DNA of 64,000 nt from an uncultured Lachnospiraceae bacterium (GTDB lineage Bacteria; Bacillota; Clostridia; Lachnospirales; Lachnospiraceae), in the NCBI GenBank assembly GCA_910585005.1, contig CAJUCN010000002.1:224293-288292 (forward strand). Reading direction: 5' to 3'. Both the position numbers and the translations under genes were made by a program. This document shows, one piece after another, positions 45,708 through 54,782 of this stretch (positions are counted from its first letter, which is position 1; every line of letters starts with the position of its first letter). The notes beneath the pieces were generated by a model, which saw only the letters and a program-made list of their open reading frames with translations, did no database searches and had not been told where the DNA came from.

Positions 45708-45720
45708 GGAGGTTTGCTTT

Positions 45721-47193
45721 ATGCAGTATATGATATTGTCAGTTTTCTTTCCTGTTTTGGCAGGGGTATATCTTCTTATAAAAAAGGAAAGGGGAAACAG
45801 GAAATACTTATTGGTATCCACAGGAGCGTTCCTGGTCATTACGGCGATATTGGTTGTTTTGGCGCTTTGTCTTGGCAGGGAAGGAATGTTTACCTTATTT
45901 AGTTTAACGGAAAGGCTTCCTATTTTATTTAAAATTGATGAAATCAGTGTAGTCTTTTCAGTTTTGGCGGTTCTGATCTTTTTGTGTGCTGGTTTCTTTT
46001 CTTTTGAATATATGAAACAGGAGAAGTGGGAAAAGAAATATTATGGTTTTTATTTAATTATTCTGGGAGTGTTACTTGCATTATGCTTTGCAGGCAATCT
46101 GATCACGTTTTACTTGTTTTTTGAACTACTTACCCTTTCTTCTTTTCCGCTTGTACTTCACGAAAGAAGCAAAGAAGCCGTTATGTCAGGGTTAAAATAT
46201 TTGTTTTATTCCCTGTGTGGCGCCTATATGGCATTGTTTGGGCTGTATTTTGTTGAAAGGTATGGAAATACGCTGACATTTAGCGCGGGAGGGGTGATCA
46301 GCGACCAGGCAGTGTCCAATCATATGGGAGTTTTGCTTTTGGTGGCTTTTTTAATGATCATGGGTTTTAGCGTGAAGGCAGGTATGTTTCCTATGCATGC
46401 ATGGCTGCCATCCGCCCATCCGGTAGCGCCTGCGCCGGCTTCTGCAGTATTATCCGCTGTGATCGTGAAAGCAGGGGTGCTGGCAATTGTGAGGGTGGTC
46501 TATTTTGTATTTGGAGCCTCTTTTCTTAGAGGAAGCTGGGTACAGACAGTGTGGCTGACCCTTTCGCTGTTTACCGTCTTTATGGGATCACTGCTGGCAT
46601 ACCGGGAACCAGTGCTGAAAAAACGTTTGGCATATTCTACGGTAAGTCAGATTTCTTATATTTTGTTTGGGCTTGCAGTAATGGAGAGGGAGGCTTTCAC
46701 AGGGAGTATGCTCCATGTTTTGGCTCATGGGCTGATAAAGGCGGCCTTGTTTTTATGTGCAGGCGCTATTATTTTTAAGACAGGAAAGACCAGGGTGGAG
46801 GAACTTCGGGGGATTGGAAAAGAAATGCCTGTTCTGATGATTTGTTATACCTTTGTTTCCCTAGGATTGATCGGGATTCCTCCCACAGGAGGGTTTATTA
46901 GTAAATGGTATTTAGCAAAAGGAGCGCTTACGTCTGCTATACCGGTTTTTTATTGGCTGGGACCGGTTATTTTGCTGGTAAGCGCGCTTCTCACGGCGGG
47001 ATACCTGCTTCCAGTTACGATACAAGGGTTTTTTCCCGGGGAAGATTATGATTATGGAGCGCTTCAAAAGAAGGAGCCATCATTTTTTATGATATTCCCT
47101 GTGTTGATTCTTACAATTTTGTCTGTAGTCATTGGCCTGCTTCCGGAAGGGGTGATCGGCTATTTATCACAGATAATAGAAAAGATTGTCTAG
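45721..47193 (+). CDS. MrpD/NuoM-like proton-translocating subunit, copy 2
   Basis: 490 aa. The start is the ATG at 45721 after AAGGAGG (a longer frame back into mrpD has no ribosome site). Signature VKAGMFPMHAWLPSAHPVAPAPASAVLSA and RLAYSTVSQISYILFG. It keeps the conserved Lys in the K-x-G-x-F-P helix and the TM5-region Glu in FFELLTLSSFPLV. Confidence 0.9.
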   Translation: MQYMILSVFFPVLAGVYLLIKKERGNRKYLLVSTGAFLVITAILVVLALCLGREGMFTLFSLTERLPILFKIDEISVVFSVLAVLIFLCAGFFSFEYMKQEKWEKKYYGFYLIILGVLLALCFAGNLITFYLFFELLTLSSFPLVLHERSKEAVMSGLKYLFYSLCGAYMALFGLYFVERYGNTLTFSAGGVISDQAVSNHMGVLLLVAFLMIMGFSVKAGMFPMHAWLPSAHPVAPAPASAVLSAVIVKAGVLAIVRVVYFVFGASFLRGSWVQTVWLTLSLFTVFMGSLLAYREPVLKKRLAYSTVSQISYILFGLAVMEREAFTGSMLHVLAHGLIKAALFLCAGAIIFKTGKTRVEELRGIGKEMPVLMICYTFVSLGLIGIPPTGGFISKWYLAKGALTSAIPVFYWLGPVILLVSALLTAGYLLPVTIQGFFPGEDYDYGALQKKEPSFFMIFPVLILTILSVVIGLLPEGVIGYLSQIIEKIV

Positions 47194-47207
47194 GAAGGAG
47201 GAGATGG

Positions 47208-48674
47208 ATGATGATCATGTTGGTTATTTTACTTCCTATTTTGACAGGAATATTGATTCCCCTTATTCCGTTTAAAAAGAGAAAGCATATGGAAATTTTT
47301 TTGGAGAGTTTGGTAATCGTAAATAGCTTGTTCGTATGGTATCTTATGTTCCATCATACGGAAAGTATTTTTACCTTGGCAAATTTTACAGGAAACCTTT
47401 CCATTAGTTTTAAAATGGATGGAATGAGTATGATTTTTGGCGGATTGGTTTCGGCTTTGTGGCCGTTAGCGACCCTTTATGCATTTGAGTACATGACCAA
47501 GGAGGAGCACGAAAAAGTCTTTTTTCTGTTTTATACCATGACTTATGGAGTGGCGTTAGGAATTTCCATGGCGGCAAACCTGCTTACGATGTATTTCTTT
47601 TATGAATTGCTTACACTCGTAACGGTGCCGCTTGTGATGCACACATTAACCAGGGAAGCGATCCTAGCCAGCAGAAAGTATTTGTATTATTCCCTTGGCG
47701 GTGCGGCATTTGCATTTATTGGATTGATCTTTGTGATCATTTATGGAAACACGACTAACTTTGTTTATGGTGGGGTTTTAGACCTTGAAAAGATTGGGGG
47801 CAGGACAAATGTTCTTTTGCTGGTCTATGTGATCGCCTTTATGGGATTTGGGGTGAAAGCGGCGGTATGTCCTTTTAATTCGTGGCTGCCGGCTGCCGGC
47901 GTAGCGCCCACTCCAGTAACTGCGTTGCTTCATGCGGTAGCAGTAGTCAAATCAGGAGCCTTTGCCATTATACGGCTTACTTATTACAGTTTTGGCACAG
48001 AGTTTCTTAAAGGCACATGGGCACAGAATGTGGTAATGGCTGTGGTAATGTTTACGATTGTTTATGGGTGCAGCCGTGCATTGAAGGAAACACACTTCAA
48101 AAGACGTTTGGCTTACTCTACGGTCAGTAATTTGTCCTATATTTTATTTGGAGTGACGATCATGACGCCGGCTGGGCTGGTGGGAGCTTTTAGTCATCTT
48201 GTATTTCATGCATTGATGAAGATTGCGTCTTTCTTTTGTGCCGGTGCGGTGATGTATCAGACTGACCGGCAGTATGTTCATGAACTGGATGGTATGGGAT
48301 ATAAAATGCCCTGCGTTTTTGGAATATTTACCCTCTCGTCCTTGGCGCTTATGGGTGTGCCAGGGCTTCCCGGGTTTATCAGTAAATGGAACTTAGCCTT
48401 GGCGGCGGTAGAGAGCGGAAATAGTTTGGCATATTGGGGAATTGCCTGTCTGCTTCTTTCAGCCTTGTTAACTGCAATTTATATGTTGACGGTGGTGGTT
48501 AGAGCCTTTTTTCCAGATAAGGAATTTGACAGGAGCTTACTTGATGGTATTAAGGATCCGGGTTGGAAAATGCTGGTTCCTCTGTTTTTGTTTAGTATTG
48601 CCATTGTGGCATTTGGCCTGCATTCGGTTAATCTTGTTAAGTTTTTTGACAGCGTAGCAATGGGCATGAAATAG
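47208..48674 (+). CDS. MrpD/NuoM-like proton-translocating subunit, copy 3
   Basis: 488 aa, signature VKAAVCPFNSWLPAAGVAPTPVTALLHA: this copy has FNSWLP where the others have MHAWLP/FHAWLP, a divergence in the conserved helix, while the Lys is kept. FYELLTLVTVPLV carries the conserved Glu. GGAAGGAGGAG precedes the ATG. Confidence 0.9.
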   Translation: MMIMLVILLPILTGILIPLIPFKKRKHMEIFLESLVIVNSLFVWYLMFHHTESIFTLANFTGNLSISFKMDGMSMIFGGLVSALWPLATLYAFEYMTKEEHEKVFFLFYTMTYGVALGISMAANLLTMYFFYELLTLVTVPLVMHTLTREAILASRKYLYYSLGGAAFAFIGLIFVIIYGNTTNFVYGGVLDLEKIGGRTNVLLLVYVIAFMGFGVKAAVCPFNSWLPAAGVAPTPVTALLHAVAVVKSGAFAIIRLTYYSFGTEFLKGTWAQNVVMAVVMFTIVYGCSRALKETHFKRRLAYSTVSNLSYILFGVTIMTPAGLVGAFSHLVFHALMKIASFFCAGAVMYQTDRQYVHELDGMGYKMPCVFGIFTLSSLALMGVPGLPGFISKWNLALAAVESGNSLAYWGIACLLLSALLTAIYMLTVVVRAFFPDKEFDRSLLDGIKDPGWKMLVPLFLFSIAIVAFGLHSVNLVKFFDSVAMGMK

Positions 48675-48689
48675 AAGGGAGGTCGTGGT

Positions 48690-50798
48690 ATGGGATTTGT
48701 TCTTGGATTTGCCATATTTTTTCCGATGGTATCAGCTATAGCCGGTTATGTGATTGGCCGGATAAATAAAAATGTAAGGGATTATTTTGCAGATGTTGTT
48801 ACGGGTGTGGAGTTTATAGTTTTTTTGTTCCTGTTTTTGGGCGCTATGGGAAAAACGGAAAGTATTGTAACATGGGACATACCGAAGGTCTGCGGTATGG
48901 GCCTTAACTTCACCTTAGATGGGTTCCGTGTTCTTTATGGAGGTATTGCAGCGTTTATGTGGTTTGTTGCCACTTTATTTTCCAAAGAATATTTTAGGCA
49001 TTACCGAAACAGAAACCGTTATTATTTGTTTCTGCTTCTTACTTTAGGAGCAACGGAAGGTGTTTTTTTATCGGCTGATTTTTATACCACATTTCTTTTC
49101 TTTGAAATGATGTCTTTTACGTCCTATGTCTGGGTGGTACATGATGAAAAAAAAGAATCGCTCCGGGCTGCCGAAACTTATCTGGCAGTGGCAGTGATTG
49201 GCGGCCTGGTGATGCTAATGGGAATTTTTCTTTTGTATCAGGCAACAGGGACGCTTATGTTTCAGGAACTTTTGGGCCGGTATGAGAATTATGTGCTGAC
49301 TTCTTCAAGCGGGATCCCCGAAAAAAGGGTTTTGGCGGCAGGGATCTGTATGCTTTTTGGGTTTGGGGCAAAGGCAGGCGCTTTTCCTTTGCATATCTGG
49401 CTGCCAAAGGCCCATCCTGTGGCGCCAGCGCCGGCTTCGGCGTTGTTGTCCGGCATGTTAACAAAGACAGGCGTGTTTGGTATTTTGGTTCTGACCGGTT
49501 ATCTTTTTGCAGGAAGTTTAGAGTGGGGGACGCTTCTATTGCTTCTTGGAGTATGTACCATGGTAATGGGTGCAGTGCTTGCCCTTTTTTCAGTAGATTT
49601 AAAACGTACATTGGCATGTTCTTCCGTTTCCCAGATTGGGTTTATTTTGGTGGGGATAGGAATGTGCGGCATTTTGGGAGAAGATGGCGGAATTGCTGTG
49701 AGAGGAAGCCTTCTCCATATGGTCAATCATTCTTTGATCAAGCTTGTTTTGTTTTTGGCAGCAGGTGTGGTGTATAGAAATGTCCATAAACTGGATCTTA
49801 ATGATATCAGGGGATTTGGAAGGAAGAAGCCGCTATTAAATTATATTTTTTTAATGGGAGCGCTTGGCATTGGGGGTGTCCCTTTATGGAATGGGTATGT
49901 AAGTAAAACCTTGATTCACGAAGCAATAATAGAATACACGAAACTTTTGGAAAATGGGGTAACAGGAATTTTAAGCGTATCTGCGATAAAGGGGATTGAG
50001 TGGGCCTTTTTGGCCAGCGGTGGTTTGACCATAGCTTATATGGCTAAATGGTATGTGGCAATCTTTATAGAGAAAAATAATGACAGCGATGTACAGCAAC
50101 AATTATCTTCCTTAAAGGGCGTGTACATGGATAAAGGAAACAGTATTGTACTTGCCATAAGCGCTACATTGCTCCCGGTCATGGGAATACTGCCCAGCCA
50201 GGTCATGGGCCGGCTGGCGGATATGGGTCAGGGATTTCTGTTTGTGACCCGGGATGTACAGCCTGTAAATTGGTTTTCCGCAATGAATTTAAAAGGAGCT
50301 GCAATTTCCATAGGGATGGGGATTATTATTTATCTGACAGTGGTACGGCTGTGGATGATAAGTAGAAAAGAGGGAGTTAGGGTTTATGTGAATAGATGGG
50401 ATAAACGTTTGGATCTGGAAGAATTGGTATATAGACCGGTTCTGGCCAAGTTCCTTCCCTTTATCATGGGAATATTATGCAGAATGATGGACAGTCTGAT
50501 AGATGGAATCGTAGTGAGGTTACGCAAGACGATCTATAAGGACAGCAAGCTTCCCTGCGAGCTTGAGGAGGGGACAGTGATCACTCACACTGCGGGAAGC
50601 TTTGTTAATGGTCTTGAAAGGATTGGGAACGCCACTATATGGCACAGGCATCCTAAGAAGGTGGATTATCGGCATAAGTATGCGCTGATTTACCAGGAGT
50701 GGTCGGAGGACAGCACGATCATAGGAAGAAGCCTTTCTTTTGGCCTTTTATTGTTTTGTGCCGGACTGATCCTGACGGTGGTCTATCTTTTGGTCTAG
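48690..50798 (+). CDS. MrpD/NuoL-like proton-translocating subunit, copy 4, extended
   Basis: 702 aa, with AKAGAFPLHIWLPKAHPVAPAPASALLSG and LACSSVSQIGFILVG. The C-terminal about 200 residues extend beyond the core (an amphipathic charged stretch around residues 560-660 plus a last membrane helix), reminiscent of the NuoL lateral helix. The last 51 bp overlap the convergent MATE gene. Confidence 0.9.
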   Translation: MGFVLGFAIFFPMVSAIAGYVIGRINKNVRDYFADVVTGVEFIVFLFLFLGAMGKTESIVTWDIPKVCGMGLNFTLDGFRVLYGGIAAFMWFVATLFSKEYFRHYRNRNRYYLFLLLTLGATEGVFLSADFYTTFLFFEMMSFTSYVWVVHDEKKESLRAAETYLAVAVIGGLVMLMGIFLLYQATGTLMFQELLGRYENYVLTSSSGIPEKRVLAAGICMLFGFGAKAGAFPLHIWLPKAHPVAPAPASALLSGMLTKTGVFGILVLTGYLFAGSLEWGTLLLLLGVCTMVMGAVLALFSVDLKRTLACSSVSQIGFILVGIGMCGILGEDGGIAVRGSLLHMVNHSLIKLVLFLAAGVVYRNVHKLDLNDIRGFGRKKPLLNYIFLMGALGIGGVPLWNGYVSKTLIHEAIIEYTKLLENGVTGILSVSAIKGIEWAFLASGGLTIAYMAKWYVAIFIEKNNDSDVQQQLSSLKGVYMDKGNSIVLAISATLLPVMGILPSQVMGRLADMGQGFLFVTRDVQPVNWFSAMNLKGAAISIGMGIIIYLTVVRLWMISRKEGVRVYVNRWDKRLDLEELVYRPVLAKFLPFIMGILCRMMDSLIDGIVVRLRKTIYKDSKLPCELEEGTVITHTAGSFVNGLERIGNATIWHRHPKKVDYRHKYALIYQEWSEDSTIIGRSLSFGLLLFCAGLILTVVYLLV

Positions 50799-52142
50799 CT
50801 GTTTTTTCCACACAGATACATGGAAGAAGTATGCACCGAGCAAGATCACATCTGCGCCCATCCAGGCAAGGATTTCCGCATAAAAAATTCCTTCCTGCCC
50901 AAAGAACCGGGGCAGGATTAGCGCTGCGCTTACCCGCATGGCGAATTCCGCAATGCCGGAAATAAAGGGCATAAAGGTATCACCGGTTCCCTGTAAGGTG
51001 GAGCGGATAATATATAGTAAATATAAAGTTGGAAGAAAAAGACTCATAATGGTAAGGTAGTGGTATGCAATTTGCAGCGCGGCTGCTGTTTCTTCCGGGG
51101 TGCCTGAGAGAAACCACATTAAAATATTCCGTCCCAAAAGGAGAGTACAGGTCGATATCGTTACGGAGGTGGCCAGGGCAATCCATAAGGCGCTGCGTAC
51201 ACCGGAACGGATTCTTTTGAGATCCCCCGCACCCAGGTTTTGCCCGGCATAGGTGCTCATGGAATATCCGTAGGAAGTAGCGGCGCTTTCTAATACCCCA
51301 TAAAGTTTATTGGTAGCCGTAAGGCCGGCAATAAAGATAACTCCAAAACCATTGACAACTGACTGGACGATCATTCCGCCAATAAAGATCACGGTGTTCT
51401 GGAACGCAATAGGAAAACTAAGCAGCAGAAGTCTGCCACTTAAATCTTTTTCCATTACCAGCTCATCCCGGGATGTTTTCAGGATTTCGATCCGCCTGAT
51501 AAAGTAAAAACAGTATACACTAGATAAAAGCTGAGCCAGAAGAGTTGCAATAGCAGCACCTGCAATGCCCCAATGGAACAGTAAAACAAAAATAAGGTCA
51601 AGTACGATATTGGTAATGGATGCAGCGATCATGGCATGGAGTGGCGTCTTACTATCGCCCAAAGAGCGCAGAATAGACGCAGATAAATTGTAAGCCATGA
51701 TAATAGGCATTCCCAAAAAAATGATACGAAGGTATAATAGAGAATTTCCTATGATATCATCCGGCGTATGGAGCAACGTCAGGATAGGTTTTGCACATGC
51801 CTGGCTTGTGACTAATACGAGAAGGGAACAGATAGCAGAAAGAATCAGGGAATTGAAAATCACTTTCCTGAGCCTTTTATAATTTCCGGAACCAAATTCC
51901 TGCGACATTTGGATAGAAAACCCTTGTGCAAACCCCTGGATCAGTCCTGTAAACAGCCAGTTAAGCCAATCTGTGGCGCCAAGAGCGGCAAGCGCCGGCA
52001 CACCAAGAGCCTGTCCTACGACCATGGTATCGATGACCGTGTAAAGCTGTTGAAAAACGTTGCCAACCATCAGGGGCAGTGCAAAAAGAAGGATCAATCT
52101 GGAAGGAGACCCTGCCGTCATATTGGTTATTTTTGATTTCAT
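50748..52142 (-). CDS. MATE family multidrug/sodium exporter
   Basis: 464-aa, 12-helix exporter of the MATE/DinF class. The N-terminus MTAGSPSRLILLFALPLMVGNVFQQLYTVIDTMVVG is characteristic. I chose the ATG at 52142; the ribosome site is weak (AAAGG 11 bases away) and the frame extends 44 residues upstream through the tRNA-Pro promoter region, which is implausible. Ion-coupled drug efflux is family knowledge; the substrate is unknown. Confidence 0.92.
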   Translation of the reverse strand: MKSKITNMTAGSPSRLILLFALPLMVGNVFQQLYTVIDTMVVGQALGVPALAALGATDWLNWLFTGLIQGFAQGFSIQMSQEFGSGNYKRLRKVIFNSLILSAICSLLVLVTSQACAKPILTLLHTPDDIIGNSLLYLRIIFLGMPIIMAYNLSASILRSLGDSKTPLHAMIAASITNIVLDLIFVLLFHWGIAGAAIATLLAQLLSSVYCFYFIRRIEILKTSRDELVMEKDLSGRLLLLSFPIAFQNTVIFIGGMIVQSVVNGFGVIFIAGLTATNKLYGVLESAATSYGYSMSTYAGQNLGAGDLKRIRSGVRSALWIALATSVTISTCTLLLGRNILMWFLSGTPEETAAALQIAYHYLTIMSLFLPTLYLLYIIRSTLQGTGDTFMPFISGIAEFAMRVSAALILPRFFGQEGIFYAEILAWMGADVILLGAYFFHVSVWKKQLDQKIDHRQDQSGTKQ

Positions 52143-52220
52143 AGGTTTGGCTGCCTTTCTTTTATGAACTATAATGCTAACAATTGTATCAGAAAGAGAA
52201 AAAATATTATAGTACAAACA

Positions 52221-52249
52221 TTGACAATTAGTTGTAAAAATTGTATGAT
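52221..52249 (+). promoter_or_regulatory. Promoter of tRNA-Pro
   Basis: Consensus TTGACA (52221-52226) and TATGAT (52244-52249) with a 17-bp spacer; the tRNA begins 43 bp beyond. Confidence 0.75.
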
Positions 52250-52291
52250 GTACAGTGTCTTGAAATAATAGCAAAAAAATAAAAAGAATAT

Positions 52292-52365
<74 letters not shown>

Positions 52366-52370
52366 CTAAA

Positions 52371-52402
52371 ATAGTCATCTTCAATGGGGGATGACTGTTT
52401 TT
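52371..52402 (+). terminator. Terminator after tRNA-Pro
   Basis: ATAGTCATC pairs with GATGACTGT around a 10-nt loop, followed by five T. A frame starting inside it (ATG 52391) is not the start of the next gene. Confidence 0.75.
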
Positions 52403-52456
52403 GTATCCGATAGATATACGAAAAGAAACCAGATGAGGAAAGTTTGGGAGGAAGGA

Positions 52457-53785
52457 ATGGAAGAAAACCGGAATCAGAATAACTCCGATTTTATGAGGGA
52501 GACCATCAAACAAAGGCCATTAAACAAAAAAAAGCTGATCCGCCGTACATTGGTTACGGCAGCAATGGCAGTGGTTTTTGGCTTGGTGGCATGTTTTACT
52601 TTCCTGCTTTTAGAGCCGGTGATCAGTAACCGTTTGTATCCGGAAGAAGAGCCGGATACGGTTGTTTTTGTGGAAGAAGTGGAGGAAAATGAAATTCTTC
52701 CAGAGGATATGATTGTTGACGAATCGCAAATGCAGCCGGAGCCTACAGAGGCTCCGGCCTTGGAGGATGAGCAGATAGCCCAGGTATTATCAGAGATGAA
52801 GTTGGGAACGGAAGATTATCTTTCTTTAATTAACGATCTGAATACGGTGGCAACGCAAGTGCAAAATTCAATTGTAAGTGTGGTGGGAGTCACATCGGAT
52901 GTGGGATGGCTGGACAATGTGTATGAAAGTGAAGGCGTTGTGTCCGGTGTGGTTGTTGCAGATAATGGAAGGGAATTGCTGATCCTTGCAAATATCAACA
53001 GTATTCGGGATGCAGATTCTTTAAAGGTAGCGTTTGCAGATGACCTGGAATATGAGGCCTTCATTAAGAAAAAAGATAACAACACGGGATATGCGATCAT
53101 TGCCATCCCAAAGTCGGTAATGAAGGATACCACGATCCATATGGCGAAAGTAGTCAGTTTAGGCAGTTCCGCGAGTATTAATCTGGTGGGAATTCCGGTT
53201 ATTGCACTGGGCAGGCCTGTAGGTATGGAAGATTCTATGTGTTATGGAAACATAACGTCTGTAGGAAACAGTATCAGGCTTTCCGATTCTAATTATAAAT
53301 TTTTGACTACCGATATTTATGGAAGTACCAATGCCAGTGGCGTAGTGATCAATTTAAAGGGGCAGGTAATCGGAATGATCGATATGTCTTATAATGCCCC
53401 CGATATGCAGAATATGATCAGCGCCATAGGAATTACGGAATTAAAAAGAGTGGTGGAGAATCTTTCAAATGATAAAAATATTGCATATTTTGGCGTATAT
53501 GGCGCTGATGTGACCAAGGAAGCGAATGAAGAGTCGAATGTGCCATTTGGCGCGTATATTACGGAAATTGATATGGATGCTCCGGCGATGAATGCAGGAA
53601 TCCAAAGTGGTGATGTGATCATCCGCATGGGAAACGCGGAAATTGCCGGGTATCAGGATATGGTAAGGGCGCTTTTGGAGTACAAGCCGGAGGATACGGT
53701 TAATGTAGGTTTGATGCGCCAGGGGCCGGAAGGTTATACGGAGATGGAAGTTAGTGTAGAGTTAGGTTTGAAAAGCGATCAGTAA
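52457..53785 (+). CDS. Membrane-anchored HtrA-like pseudoprotease with PDZ domain
   Basis: 442 aa: cytoplasmic N-terminus, one membrane helix (about residues 33-56), acidic linker, trypsin-like S1C domain (about 120-310) and a PDZ domain (about 330-435; APAMNAGIQSGDVIIRMGNAEI). All three catalytic positions are replaced. Where HtrA has TNNHV this protein has ANINS (His to Asn, codon 52997-52999); TDLAV is TGYAI (Asp to Gly, 53087-53089); GNSGG is TNASG (Ser to Ala, 53333-53335). A scaffold or sensing role at the cell surface is likelier than proteolysis. The start at 52457 follows GGGAGGAAGG; in-frame ATGs at 52391 and 52433 are weaker. Confidence 0.85.
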   Translation: MEENRNQNNSDFMRETIKQRPLNKKKLIRRTLVTAAMAVVFGLVACFTFLLLEPVISNRLYPEEEPDTVVFVEEVEENEILPEDMIVDESQMQPEPTEAPALEDEQIAQVLSEMKLGTEDYLSLINDLNTVATQVQNSIVSVVGVTSDVGWLDNVYESEGVVSGVVVADNGRELLILANINSIRDADSLKVAFADDLEYEAFIKKKDNNTGYAIIAIPKSVMKDTTIHMAKVVSLGSSASINLVGIPVIALGRPVGMEDSMCYGNITSVGNSIRLSDSNYKFLTTDIYGSTNASGVVINLKGQVIGMIDMSYNAPDMQNMISAIGITELKRVVENLSNDKNIAYFGVYGADVTKEANEESNVPFGAYITEIDMDAPAMNAGIQSGDVIIRMGNAEIAGYQDMVRALLEYKPEDTVNVGLMRQGPEGYTEMEVSVELGLKSDQ

Positions 53786-53802
53786 AAAGGAAAGGACGCC
53801 GT

Positions 53803-54747
53803 ATGAAATATATTAGAGATTATAAAGACGGAGATAAAGTATTTGAAACATATCTTTGTAAACACAAGGTATCAGCGATGACCAAGAATGGAAAGCCTTA
53901 TGAAAGCCTTATTTTGCAGGATAAAACCGGGACATTAGATGCGAAGGTCTGGGATCCTAACAATGCAGGAATTGCGGATTTTGATGCCCTGGATTACATA
54001 GAAGTATATGGCGATGTGATTTGTTTCCAGGGAGCATTGCAGGTGAATGTGAAAAGGATACGCAAATGCAAGGAAGGGGAATTTGACCCGTCAGATTATC
54101 TTCCCGTGAGTAAATATGATATTGAAGAGATGTACAAAGAGCTTTTGGGCTATATTGACAAGGTGGAGAACTCCTATTTAAAAGATCTGCTTCATGCATT
54201 TTTTGTACAGGATAAGGAACTGATCAATGCTTTTAAAAAGTCTTCGGCAGCTAAAACAATTCATCATGGTTTTGTGGGAGGATTATTACAACATACTTTA
54301 AGTGTGGTAAAGCTTTGCGAATACTATTGTCAGTCTTATCCTTTGTTAAACAAGGATTTGCTGATTAGTGCGGCAATTTGTCACGATATAGGAAAGGTCA
54401 GGGAACTTTCTCTTTTTCCCCAGAATGACTATACAGACGAAGGACAGCTTTTGGGACATATTGTGATCGGCACAGAAATGGTGGCAGAAAAGATTGGGAA
54501 GATTCCAGGGTTTCCAGCGGTGCTTGCCGGTGAATTAAAACATTGTATTTTGGCCCACCATGGAGAATACGAGTTTGGTTCACCTAAAAAGCCTGCAATT
54601 ATGGAAGCAGTGGCTCTTAGTTTTGCAGATAATACCGATGCTAAGTTGCAGACTTTCACTGAAATGCTGGAAAATTCCACGGAAACGGGATGGCTGGGTT
54701 TCAACCGCTTGTTTGATTCAAATGTAAGAAAAACGGGGCTGGAATAG
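53803..54747 (+). CDS. yhaM: YhaM-type 3'-5' exoribonuclease (OB fold + HD)
   Basis: 314 aa. The N-terminal OB-fold nucleic-acid binding domain (about residues 1-95; KNGKPYESLILQDKTGTLDAKVWD) is followed by an HD phosphohydrolase domain with HHGFVGGLLQHTLSV, ICHDIGK and LAHHGEYEFGSP. Same layout and length as B. subtilis YhaM, which degrades RNA and single-stranded DNA. AAAGGAAAGG precedes the ATG. Confidence 0.92.
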   Translation: MKYIRDYKDGDKVFETYLCKHKVSAMTKNGKPYESLILQDKTGTLDAKVWDPNNAGIADFDALDYIEVYGDVICFQGALQVNVKRIRKCKEGEFDPSDYLPVSKYDIEEMYKELLGYIDKVENSYLKDLLHAFFVQDKELINAFKKSSAAKTIHHGFVGGLLQHTLSVVKLCEYYCQSYPLLNKDLLISAAICHDIGKVRELSLFPQNDYTDEGQLLGHIVIGTEMVAEKIGKIPGFPAVLAGELKHCILAHHGEYEFGSPKKPAIMEAVALSFADNTDAKLQTFTEMLENSTETGWLGFNRLFDSNVRKTGLE

Positions 54748-54782
54748 GTTGGAAAATTTGTAGTGGGAAGTGGAGTAAAAAG

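Noticed and set aside
52391..52456. Longer start of the HtrA-like protein at 52391 or 52433
   Set aside because: ATG 52391 lies in the tRNA-Pro terminator; ATG 52457 has a strong GGGAGGAAGG.
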